The notes under the pieces: model-generated | Databases searched by the model: none | What the model was told of the DNA's origin: nothing | What the model saw: only the letters and a program-made list of their open reading frames with translations | In this document: piece by piece, positions 26,820 to 33,269 of the stretch | Layout of the letters: every line of letters begins with the position of its first letter | How positions within the stretch are numbered: position 1 is the first letter of the stretch | Translations under genes and position numbers: made by a program | Assembly: GCF_003634615.1 (NCBI RefSeq) | Contig: NZ_RBKX01000001.1 | Span: 1 to 64,000, forward strand | Source of the DNA: Flavobacterium sp. 102 | GTDB lineage: Bacteria > Bacteroidota > Bacteroidia > Flavobacteriales > Flavobacteriaceae | Length of the DNA: 64,000 nt | Reading direction: 5' to 3'

Positions 26820-27488
26820 TTACAATGAGTCAACAATGTTTGTGATCAATTTATCATCAGGCTTAGTGTTGGGATCACCAACAGGAGTTGGACCTGCATG
26901 TTGCGTTGAATTCGCAACAGTTTGAGTAATTTCAGTATACTCTGACTCTAAAGCGGTAATCTGCTCTTCGAAAGGAGTTTCTGAGTTCACATCGATTCTG
27001 TTCAACCAACTTGCCTTTAATTCCGGTTTTAAATTCTTTAGAACCTCAGATTTACCAAACAACTCTGCAGCAGTTTGCTTCTTAGTTTCTATTGTCTTCC
27101 CGGTTTCAATCGCTGTTACTTTTTCCAACAACTTTTTGTTATCATCAACCAACTTAGAGTTAGATTCGATAATTGCTTTTGCCCATTCAGGAGCATCAAC
27201 TGGTGCTGGTGGAGTTGGCGGGTCTGCTGGTGGAGTCGGTGGTGGAGTTGGAGTCGGTTTCTGATTTGCTTCCAAAGTTCTCATGCGATCATCTTGTTTC
27301 GCAATGTCTTCAAATGAAACAAATTCATTAGCTGCCTCCAAAACTGCATCAATGGCCGCCTCGTCTGCGTCGTCTGCTGGTTTTGAACATAGTTTAGCCG
27401 AAATCTCGTCTAACCTCTTTTGTGATAAGTTCGCCTTTGGGTATTTAACCTTAAGTCGTGCCTTGATTACTTCTGGTTTAACTGCCAT
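26820..27488 (-). CDS. Probable capsid scaffolding protein
   Basis: A 222-residue, acidic, mostly helical protein with a proline-rich hinge (PTPTPPPTPPADPPTPPAP) between a helical N-terminus and a coiled-coil C-terminal half ending KLITNIVDSL. Scaffold proteins share this make-up and lie just before the decoration and capsid genes. It is the first gene after a dedicated promoter at 27525-27532, so head and tail genes can be read from here. Confidence 0.55.
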   Translation of the reverse strand: MAVKPEVIKARLKVKYPKANLSQKRLDEISAKLCSKPADDADEAAIDAVLEAANEFVSFEDIAKQDDRMRTLEANQKPTPTPPPTPPADPPTPPAPVDAPEWAKAIIESNSKLVDDNKKLLEKVTAIETGKTIETKKQTAAELFGKSEVLKNLKPELKASWLNRIDVNSETPFEEQITALESEYTEITQTVANSTQHAGPTPVGDPNTKPDDKLITNIVDSL

Positions 27489-27524
27489 AATAAATAGAAT
27501 TTAATTATTGATTATTAATTGGAA

Positions 27525-27532
27525 CAAATATA
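27525..27532 (-). promoter_or_regulatory. -7 element of head-gene promoter
   Basis: Leftward TATATTTG, 36 bp before the scaffold start. The 28-nt repeat copy 2 begins seven bases upstream, its palindrome 13 bases upstream. No good -33 TTG is seen, so activation by a protein at the palindrome is possible. Confidence 0.6.
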
Positions 27533-27539
27533 TAAAATA

Positions 27540-27567
27540 TTATTCTTATTTAGTCTAAATAAAAATA
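27540..27567. repeat. 28-nt repeat with palindrome, copy 2
   Basis: Inverted exact copy of 11155-11182, with palindrome TTATTTAGTCTAAATAA at 27546-27562. It lies between the portal-gene terminator and the head-gene -7 element. Confidence 0.75.
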
Positions 27568-27583
27568 AGGTAATATTTTGCAT

Positions 27584-27611
27584 AAAAAAACCACCTCGAA
27601 TTGAAGTGGTT
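27584..27611 (-). terminator. Terminator after portal gene
   Basis: Leftward AACCACTTC (27611-27603), loop AATTC, GAGGTGGTT (27597-27589), then seven T. It separates packaging genes from the head and tail operon. Confidence 0.85.
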
Positions 27612-27666
27612 TAATTGTGGGATGGTACCGGTTAATCCATCGTTTCAGTTTCTTTATATAAATATG

Positions 27667-29076
27667 TTATTCACCTGTTGGTGGTTTCGGTTCGGTCGCA
27701 GCGGTCTCCGATTTGATAAATTCTAATTCTTGTTCAACATCAGCATTCATTCCAATATATTCAATACCGGTTCTAGTGGAAATAAGTCCAGCGGTTTTAA
27801 GAACTGATGCGATATCAGCTGATTTTTTCAAGTCATTTGGTAAAATTGAATTGAATTGAACATCAAAAAACAATTTTGCAGCCTCGGATTTAAGCCCGGT
27901 ATTGGTGGTTGTGATGATTCCGGATATCATGATGTTAAGGATACGCTCATACATCGTTCTGTTTTCGCCTTCATTTGATTTAGCTTTCAAAATCGGATCC
28001 AGAAACATCAACTCCAAAGCAACTCCAGATGTGCCCAATCCCATTAAGTTGTCCAATGACAAATTTGGCGTAGATGAAATGTTATAAATGAATTTCTCTA
28101 TAGTTTCAATTTCAAGTTTGTTACTTGCCGGTGCTGTTTTTGCTTCAAGGAAAGAAACGCTTCCTTTTATAACATTACCTTCTGAATCAATTTTAACCGG
28201 TACCATCCATGCTTTTCCGTCCTCGTCTTTATCTGGTGCATTTGTAACATCACCTTCAATTATCAACATTGGATGCCCGGAGTAATCGTTGGAAGCTCCT
28301 AGTTTTGAAACAGCAACCTCTATACGGTCAATCATAGCTTGTGTGATAAACCATTCAGGCTGTTCTTGACTTACGTAAACAATTGGAATTTTATCAAATC
28401 CATGAGGAAGAACTTCGGGAACTATTCCTTCATCAATAAATTTATAAACGTTTTTGTCGCTGTAAATCCAAGTGTTTTTTTGGTCCTTGCCATCTGATGT
28501 TTTTGAAATAAATGACCATGTAAAGGCAATCATATTTTGGTAAGCATCGAAATAAGGATACATTGTGCCTTTGGAATTTTCTAATACTGAACACTTGATC
28601 TCCTTTTTCTGTCCAGAAATTCCAATATTTACTAACAATTTTTCAATCAAAGAACCCGGTTTGATTTCCGACATAAAGAAAAGCATTGCTGCTTGGGTCT
28701 CTGATTTTTGAACAGTTTTTAATCGCTGTATTTTGCTGTCAATACGATTTGATTTCCAAAGGTTTTTAATCAACTCAGCCATTTTCAATTTCATATCGTT
28801 AGGAATCAGAGTAGCCGGTTCTCCAACTTCAAAAGCTACTGAGGTAGTAACAATCTTCTGTTGAAAGTTTATTGGAATACGAACGGCATCAACCGTTTTT
28901 TCACCAACTTTTTTATCCTTTTGGATATTTCCAATCTGAGTAAATCGAATTGTTCTATCAGTAAGTGTAAATTCCTTGATTAGTTTTTGAATCTCGTCGG
29001 CTTTCTTACCTTGTGATTTCAATAACTCTATTGCTTTTTTTGGGTCGGTGCCCAACATTACGAATATATCTTCCAT
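27667..29076 (-). CDS. Portal protein, SPP1 gp6-like
   Basis: A 469-residue protein forming the ring through which DNA enters the head. Features fit SPP1-type portals: DAVRIPINFQQKIVTTSVAF near the start, LPHGFDKIPIVYVSQEQPEW in the stem/wing region, the long helix IETIEKFIYNISSTPNLSLD followed by LMGLGTSGVALELMFLDPIL, and FNSILPNDLKKSADIASVLK at the crown. It follows the large terminase with five bases between, the classical order. Confidence 0.85.
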   Translation of the reverse strand: MEDIFVMLGTDPKKAIELLKSQGKKADEIQKLIKEFTLTDRTIRFTQIGNIQKDKKVGEKTVDAVRIPINFQQKIVTTSVAFEVGEPATLIPNDMKLKMAELIKNLWKSNRIDSKIQRLKTVQKSETQAAMLFFMSEIKPGSLIEKLLVNIGISGQKKEIKCSVLENSKGTMYPYFDAYQNMIAFTWSFISKTSDGKDQKNTWIYSDKNVYKFIDEGIVPEVLPHGFDKIPIVYVSQEQPEWFITQAMIDRIEVAVSKLGASNDYSGHPMLIIEGDVTNAPDKDEDGKAWMVPVKIDSEGNVIKGSVSFLEAKTAPASNKLEIETIEKFIYNISSTPNLSLDNLMGLGTSGVALELMFLDPILKAKSNEGENRTMYERILNIMISGIITTTNTGLKSEAAKLFFDVQFNSILPNDLKKSADIASVLKTAGLISTRTGIEYIGMNADVEQELEFIKSETAATEPKPPTGE

Positions 29077-29081
29077 TGTTT

Positions 29082-30536
29082 CTAATAATTAACTGATTTA
29101 AGTACTTTTTTATCTGTGGTGTGAATTGTTCCAGGAGAATTAAATGCTATGTGGCCATAACGACCCATATCCCAAATATGGTTATATGAATCCATTGGCT
29201 GATTGATTGCGATTCCGTTAATCTCACGCATTCTATAGTTCTGTTGCTCCTTTAAAGCCTGCTGATACAAATGGTTTTTAACGATGTGAATCTTTTTGGT
29301 CTTCATTGAATTAAGCCAGTACATAACTGACTTTGTCTTGCTGATTTTGTAAGCATTTACAAATCCTTCAAGCCTCAGGCCTTTTACCATTTCAACAGTA
29401 CCTTTGTTTTCGCCGGTATATTTGTCTGCTGAATCACATGGTATTATTTCGTTTTCATCAATTTCTAAACTTCTTAAAAGTGAAGCTAACTCTGCGGGAG
29501 TTTCTATCGGCTCATAACATAATGGTTCAATCCAAATATTGTGTTCGTCTTCTGCATATCTTCCAAGAACATTCGGATCGGTTGTAAATCCAAAGTCATT
29601 TGGATAAATAGGAACTTTGTCTTCAGGGAATTTATCAATCCATGTAACGTATGGAAATATGACTCCTTTCATCGCTCCACGAAGTCCAAGACCGTAAACC
29701 TTCCAATTAAATTCATCAGCAGTGCCATTGGTAATATTTGTTGGATGTGGTGGTGGCTGATTGGTTTTAGATACCGGCTCAACTTTTTTAGTGACTTTGT
29801 TATAGCACATTATTATGCTATTTTCAACGAAGTATGAATCCGGTTCCCATGGCTCCCAGCTAAGTATTTTGTTTTTTTCTCCTGAAGAAATGTGTCTAAG
29901 GTTATCTAAGTATGTTGTTCTCAAAAAAGCAACATCAGGACGTGTAAGGACTTTATCAAAAAACCAATGATCAGTAACCGATGGGTTATAATCAACCCAC
30001 CAAAATTTACGGCAACGCAATTCCACCTGGTCAAATACTTCTTGACGTATAAACATCATTTCGTTGAAGAAAGCATAATCACAACCCCCACCATGCTTTC
30101 CATCCCCAAGAAAGTAAATTGTGCTGCCATTAATCTTGAAACTCTTTACCTCTTTGGCTCTATGGAATGGATTAGGAAGTCCATAATCATCCAGTCGTCT
30201 CTTGAAATCATCATACAAGGTCGTTTTGAATTCGTTGTATGTTTCCCGGTAAATGTTGATTGTGCAGTTCTTTTCTACGAATAAACAAAGCCAAATGATT
30301 ATATCAACGCCGGACCAGGTTTTACCGGAACGTGAACTTCCCTCGAGAGCACAACCCCTGAATCCACCAATTAACTTGTCTCTATCATCATAAAGTTGCT
30401 CATTGATTGATTTGTAAAGAAGCGCATAATTAGGGTTTGTTTCTTCATCAATTATAGTCAGACGCTTTCTTGAAATATGAATATCCCTTTCTTTCAAAAG
30501 GGTTTCTAATTCTAATATTTCAGCATCGGTAAGCAT
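29082..30536 (-). CDS. terL: Terminase large subunit
   Basis: ATPase and nuclease that packages DNA. In the 484-residue version the Walker A motif GSSRSGKT is at about residues 66-73. The RNase-H-like nuclease has DFGFTTDP and later CDSADKYTG, the acidic residues of the active site. VDYNPSVTDHWFFD and FLRTTYLDN are typical of the family. ATG 30536 overlaps the preceding stop by one base (TAATG); a start 33 bases upstream would run inside that gene. The small subunit is not adjacent but 2 kb away, beyond an RNA cluster. Confidence 0.9.
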   Translation of the reverse strand: MLTDAEILELETLLKERDIHISRKRLTIIDEETNPNYALLYKSINEQLYDDRDKLIGGFRGCALEGSSRSGKTWSGVDIIIWLCLFVEKNCTINIYRETYNEFKTTLYDDFKRRLDDYGLPNPFHRAKEVKSFKINGSTIYFLGDGKHGGGCDYAFFNEMMFIRQEVFDQVELRCRKFWWVDYNPSVTDHWFFDKVLTRPDVAFLRTTYLDNLRHISSGEKNKILSWEPWEPDSYFVENSIIMCYNKVTKKVEPVSKTNQPPPHPTNITNGTADEFNWKVYGLGLRGAMKGVIFPYVTWIDKFPEDKVPIYPNDFGFTTDPNVLGRYAEDEHNIWIEPLCYEPIETPAELASLLRSLEIDENEIIPCDSADKYTGENKGTVEMVKGLRLEGFVNAYKISKTKSVMYWLNSMKTKKIHIVKNHLYQQALKEQQNYRMREINGIAINQPMDSYNHIWDMGRYGHIAFNSPGTIHTTDKKVLKSVNY

Positions 30537-30778
30537 TATTGTTTGAAGTTTACTTTTAGTTTTCCACAAGCAATAAGAGAAGTGATGTCTTTCTCAACTT
30601 TTATTCTCTGACTATGCGAGAGCGTGGATTTTTTTTCCTGAATAAGGTTGTATTCAATTACCAGGCTTTTCATGATTTCAATTTCTTTTTGTTCTTGAAG
30701 TTCCCGGCGCTTTCTCCTAACAGATTTCAGTTGCTTGAACCACCTCCAATTATTTAATATATTTTTCAAGAATTTCAT
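30536..30778 (-). CDS. Small basic protein before terL
   Basis: An 80-residue, highly basic helical protein (MKFLKNILNNWRWFKQLKSV, RRKRRELQEQ). Coupled to terL by TAATG. Not recognised; the basic helix could bind DNA during packaging. Confidence 0.6.
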   Translation of the reverse strand: MKFLKNILNNWRWFKQLKSVRRKRRELQEQKEIEIMKSLVIEYNLIQEKKSTLSHSQRIKVEKDITSLIACGKLKVNFKQ

Positions 30779-30981
30779 AGATGAAGCGTTTTATCATTAG
30801 ACAATTCAAAGCCAAAATGATTCGATACTTCATTACCGGAAATAACTTCATACATAATGTGATGCTCTTGAATTATAATTGCAGTGATCATTCTCGGTTT
30901 TTGTTCAACATCGTGTACCAGGTAAACCGTGTCTTTTATGTTATGGTCATTTTCAATTGTCATTTTAGCCTTTTCACTCAT
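30775..30981 (-). CDS. Small unknown protein
   Basis: A 68-residue product (MSEKAKMTIENDHNIKDTVY) with beta strands typical of a small SH3-like fold (KPRMITAIIIQEHHIMYEVI). Overlaps the genes on both sides by one to four bases. In many phages such YorP-like modules read as xVxLKxGGPxM; here only the general pattern is similar. Function unknown. Confidence 0.55.
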   Translation of the reverse strand: MSEKAKMTIENDHNIKDTVYLVHDVEQKPRMITAIIIQEHHIMYEVISGNEVSNHFGFELSNDKTLHL

Positions 30982-31382
30982 TAGATTATTGTATTAACTT
31001 CAAATACTTGAGGTTGTTTTATCAGCACTCCTTTTTCAATTAAATCATTGACCGTATTGTAAAAGGTTCCGTGATTTATTCTGATTTTATGAACCAAATC
31101 AAAACCGTTTTTTAGCTTTTTAATAGTTTCAAATGATTTTGTTTTCAAAACAAAATCCAGGATCAACTCCCTTTCCATTGTCTTTCTATCGACCATTGAA
31201 AAATATTTAGCTTTTATTTCTTGGCTGATTAGTTCACCAAGCATCATTGTTTTGCTTTGTGATGCAGTTGAATTCTCTACAGCGTCTAAAACAGCATATC
31301 CAATCAATACAGGGTCTATTGTTTCTTTTCCTTCAATGAAGATTCTATTATTTATAATTTCGATGGTTGGGTTGCTATCCAT
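30981..31382 (-). CDS. Possible winged-helix DNA-binding protein
   Basis: A 133-residue product. The last 60 residues (LKNGFDLVHKIRINHGTFYN, TVNDLIEKGVLIKQP) look like a winged helix with a C-terminal wing. Part of the tightly overlapping cluster before terL. It could be a packaging-site or late-gene DNA-binding protein; not proven. Confidence 0.5.
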   Translation of the reverse strand: MDSNPTIEIINNRIFIEGKETIDPVLIGYAVLDAVENSTASQSKTMMLGELISQEIKAKYFSMVDRKTMERELILDFVLKTKSFETIKKLKNGFDLVHKIRINHGTFYNTVNDLIEKGVLIKQPQVFEVNTII

Positions 31383-31612
31383 TAGTTTGCCTTTTTAAGT
31401 ATTTGGAGAGGTTTATTCAATGCTAATGCTATAATCTTTATATCTCGTGCTTTGGCAGCATCCCTTTCATCTGAATAAAAACCACAATGATGACTTACTT
31501 TTTTATCGGTCACCGTTGCACCCCATTTATTCGCTTCTTGATTCCATCTTACTCCAGTGTATTTTGATACCCGGCGATGAGATACTTCTTTTTGTTTGGT
31601 TCTTCTATGCAT
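31382..31612 (-). CDS. Free-standing AP2-domain protein
   Basis: A 76-residue product. The AP2/ERF DNA-binding fold is clear: KYTGVRWNQEANKWGATVTD, then the WNAKI-like strand and helix FYSDERDAAKARDIKIIAL. In phages AP2 domains usually follow an HNH nuclease domain; here there is no nuclease, so it is either a remnant or a stand-alone DNA-binding protein. First gene of the packaging transcript after the RNA cluster terminator. Confidence 0.8.
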   Translation of the reverse strand: MHRRTKQKEVSHRRVSKYTGVRWNQEANKWGATVTDKKVSHHCGFYSDERDAAKARDIKIIALALNKPLQILKKAN

Positions 31613-31620
31613 ATTTTTGG

Positions 31621-31647
31621 TTTAAAAAATAATCCGTCTTTCCGGAT
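31621..31647 (-). terminator. Terminator of the RNA cluster
   Basis: Leftward ATCCG (31647-31643), loop GAAAGA, CGGAT (31636-31632), then TATTTTTT. It ends the tRNA transcript about 140 bp after the initiator-type tRNA. I see no supported gene between 31648 and 31786. Confidence 0.65.
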
Positions 31648-31786
31648 CGTCAGTCTTTCGGTAATTTGTGGCGTTAAAATTCTGTTATGGCATTACAACA
31701 GGCTGTCCAGACCACTTTGATTCAATCATTACCGAGGCCAACATCGCCGACAAGCGAGGATTTATGAAAGAACAGCATACTTTTCG

Positions 31787-31859
31787 TTGCAAGGGCGGGA
31801 TTCGAACCCGCGACCTGATGGTTATGAGCCACCCGAGCTACCAACTGCTCTACCTTACG
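31787..31859 (-). tRNA. Initiator-type tRNA-Met (CAT), phage-encoded
   Basis: A canonical 73-nt cloverleaf. The acceptor CGTAAGG/CCTTGCA leaves C1 opposite A72, the classic mismatch of bacterial initiator tRNA. The D-stem GAGC/GCTC gives A11-U24, also an initiator feature. The anticodon arm is GGTGG-CTCATAA-CCATC: pairs 30-40 and 31-39 are G-C, but 29-41 is T-A rather than the usual G-C. The T-arm is GCGGG-TTCGAAT-CCCGC, the discriminator A, and no CCA is encoded. Formylation and start use are expected from these features; slight deviation from three G-C pairs is notable. Confidence 0.85.
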
Positions 31860-31929
31860 ATTTTGACAAGTTTTAAAATGACGTCATATTGAAACTCCCT
31901 TGCCTATGTTTTCGATTATCGGGTTGTTG

Positions 31930-32070
31930 TGGAGAAGAAAGGATTCGAACCTTTGACCTCTGGGTTGGCGGTGCTCTAACCACTAAGCTACAAAGCCTTT
32001 CAACTTTGACTGGATTTGAACCAGTGACCTTCACCGCAGACCAGCGCTCTAGCCGCTGAGCTACTTCCCC
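31930..32070 (-). ncRNA. Nested double tRNA-like RNA, 141 nt
   Basis: Read leftward from 32070 there are four tRNA half-molecules. Half 1: GGGGAAG acceptor strand and D-arm GCTC/GAGC. Half 2: T-arm ACTGG-TTCAAAT-CCAGT and CAAAGTT. Then GAAA. Half 3: GGCTTTG and D-arm GCTT/GAGC. Half 4: T-arm AAAGG-TTCGAAT-CCTTT and CTTCTCC-A. Read as two tandem tRNAs, neither acceptor nor anticodon stem can pair. Read as nested they all pair: 32070-32064 with 31937-31931 (7 bp, one G-U); 32008-32002 with 31997-31991 (7 bp, two G-U, closed by a GAAA loop); CTGG 32044-32041 with CCAG 31963-31960; GCGGT 32037-32033 with ACCGC 31972-31968. So a permuted tRNA-like domain sits in the anticodon loop of another tRNA. 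Removing it would leave loop CTGCCAA, anticodon GCC (Gly). No aminoacylation or splicing is implied by sequence alone. Confidence 0.8.
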
Positions 32071-32091
32071 TATTTAATATGTTTTTAAGAA

Positions 32092-32117
32092 AACCTCATT
32101 AGGCTTGTAATGAGGTT
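32092..32117. terminator. Bidirectional hairpin upstream of nested RNA
   Basis: AACCTCATTA (32092-32101) pairs with TAATGAGGTT (32108-32117) across six bases. T6 follows on the plus side, TTTTCTT on the minus side. It ends the small secreted-protein gene and lies 22 bp before the nested RNA, so the RNA needs its own start or processing. Confidence 0.75.
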
Positions 32118-32141
32118 TTTTATATTGAATTGATTCAGGTT

Positions 32142-32418
32142 TTAAAGACCTGGTATTGGTAATCGATTTTCTTTTTCGGTTGTTTGGTTTTGATATTCCG
32201 GAAGCTTTGAATGTAAAGTCATATCGGCGCTCATGCCTTTGATAATTACAAACTCTGCTGGAACATACAATTCAACCAGCTGTAACGCCTTAGGGTGCGT
32301 TACTTGAAATCGAGAACAACTGAGGCTGCTCCTTTACCGGTGTAGATTTTTCGGCATAACCGATTGAAGTTGTGAATGCGAAAGCAATCAATACGAGTGA
32401 TAATTGTAGTCTTTTCAT
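32142..32418 (-). pseudogene. Small secreted protein gene split by a frameshift
   Basis: From ATG 32418: signal peptide MKRLQLSLVLIAFAFTTSIG, then YAEKSTPVKEQPQLFS, hitting TAA after SSNAP. A coherent second part in the +1 frame reads SRFQVTHPKALQLVELYVPA, EFVIIKGMSADMTLHSKLPE, ending NRLPIPGL at 32142. Together they make about 91 residues of a periplasmic protein. The break falls around TTGTTCTCG (about 32320), not in a long homopolymer. It may be a real mutation, an error, or a frameshift site. Own promoter and terminator. Confidence 0.55.
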
Positions 32419-32450
32419 TTTGAAATGGTTTTAAATTCATTTCAAATTTA
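32419..32450 (-). promoter_or_regulatory. Promoter with inverted repeat of secreted-protein gene
   Basis: Leftward -7 TAAATTTG (32450-32443), with a TTG 21 bp upstream. TTTGAAATG and CATTTCAAA (32446-32438 and 32427-32419) form a perfect 9-bp inverted repeat with a 10-base centre, from the -7 box to the start codon: candidate operator. Confidence 0.5.
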
Positions 32451-32499
32451 GCATATTTTGCTAATTATTATCAATTTATGATAATTTATTTTGGAAAAT

Positions 32500-32976
32500 T
32501 TATTTTTGAGTGCCTGTAGCTTTGGCAATTAGAGCATCGAGTCGTGCTTGCTTCTCAGGTCCGAAGCCATCTTCTAAAATAATCGGATTGTCTCTATCGC
32601 CTTGAACGATGACTTTCTTGGCTGGGTAAAGCGCTTCGAGTTTGGAGATTTCTTTTTTGATTTGGTTTACAACGGCCATACCACGAGGAGTGCCTTTATA
32701 TTCATCCTTCATGTTTCGGATATCTTGCTTTAGTTCAGCAATTCTCATAGTGCGTTTTTGGTCTATGTCCGTTACCTGTTCTTCGTGCCATGCCTGATAA
32801 GCTTTGGCTAGTAAGTTCTTGGCTTGTCTCAGTCCAATAGGCTTTCCATCTGATTTTAAAAATTGCTGTTGGCATTGCTTTAATATCAAATAATCTTGCA
32901 CGCCGTTTATTATCCAGCCTTGGATAGTAAACACGCGATTTGCTGTCTCTATATTACTCGCTTTTGCACCGGGCAT
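32500..32976 (-). CDS. terS: Probable terminase small subunit
   Basis: A 158-residue protein. The N-terminal helical region (ANRVFTIQGWIINGVQDYLI, LRQAKNLLAKAYQAW) resembles the DNA-recognition part of small terminases of Bacteroidota phages. A central coiled coil follows (ELKQDIRNMKDEYKG, VNQIKKEISKLEALYP), used for oligomerisation. The C-terminal PIILEDGFGPEKQARLDAL could touch the large subunit. Separated from terL by the RNA cluster and four small genes. Confidence 0.65.
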   Translation of the reverse strand: MPGAKASNIETANRVFTIQGWIINGVQDYLILKQCQQQFLKSDGKPIGLRQAKNLLAKAYQAWHEEQVTDIDQKRTMRIAELKQDIRNMKDEYKGTPRGMAVVNQIKKEISKLEALYPAKKVIVQGDRDNPIILEDGFGPEKQARLDALIAKATGTQK

Positions 32977-32985
32977 GACTTAGAA

Positions 32986-33252
32986 TTAGGTATTTGGATA
33001 CATCGCCTTGATAACTTCAATGTGGCGACTTAACTCATAGATTCTATCTCGTAGTTTGATAGCTTCACGTTCACGCATGACGCGGATTTCTTCGCTACTT
33101 TCGGTAATAGCACCAGGTTCGTATGCCTTTAATGCAGCTTCACATATCTTCTTCTCTCCTTCAAGATAGGTAACAATTTTGTCCCTCATTTCTATAAGTA
33201 TTTGATAGTTAATATCTGCCATTGTCGATAGTAGTTTTGGTTTTAATGGCAT
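32986..33252 (-). CDS. Unknown helical protein before terS
   Basis: An 88-residue protein from MPLKPKLLSTMADINYQ; an internal ATG (33222) gives 78 residues and may be the true start. All-helical: EMRDKIVTYLEGEKKICEAA, then REREAIKLRDRIYELSRHIE. It lies nine bases before terS in the methyltransferase transcript. Not recognised. Confidence 0.55.
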   Translation of the reverse strand: MPLKPKLLSTMADINYQILIEMRDKIVTYLEGEKKICEAALKAYEPGAITESSEEIRVMREREAIKLRDRIYELSRHIEVIKAMYPNT

Positions 33253-33269
33253 AAAAGTACACCAAAACT

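Noticed and set aside
31648-31786. Possible small leftward gene after the initiator-type tRNA
   Set aside because: A stretch such as KWSGQPVVMP looks protein-like but is broken by an in-frame TAA and has no clear start; too weak to call.
31668-31892. A rightward 74-codon open frame across the tRNA
   Set aside because: It runs through the initiator-type tRNA on the other strand and shows no protein-like features.
31930-32070. Two ordinary tandem tRNAs
   Set aside because: Each would have an unpairable acceptor stem (GGGGAAG with CAAAGTT; GGCTTTG with CTTCTCC), no anticodon stem and an arm three to five bases short. The nested pairing satisfies all stems.
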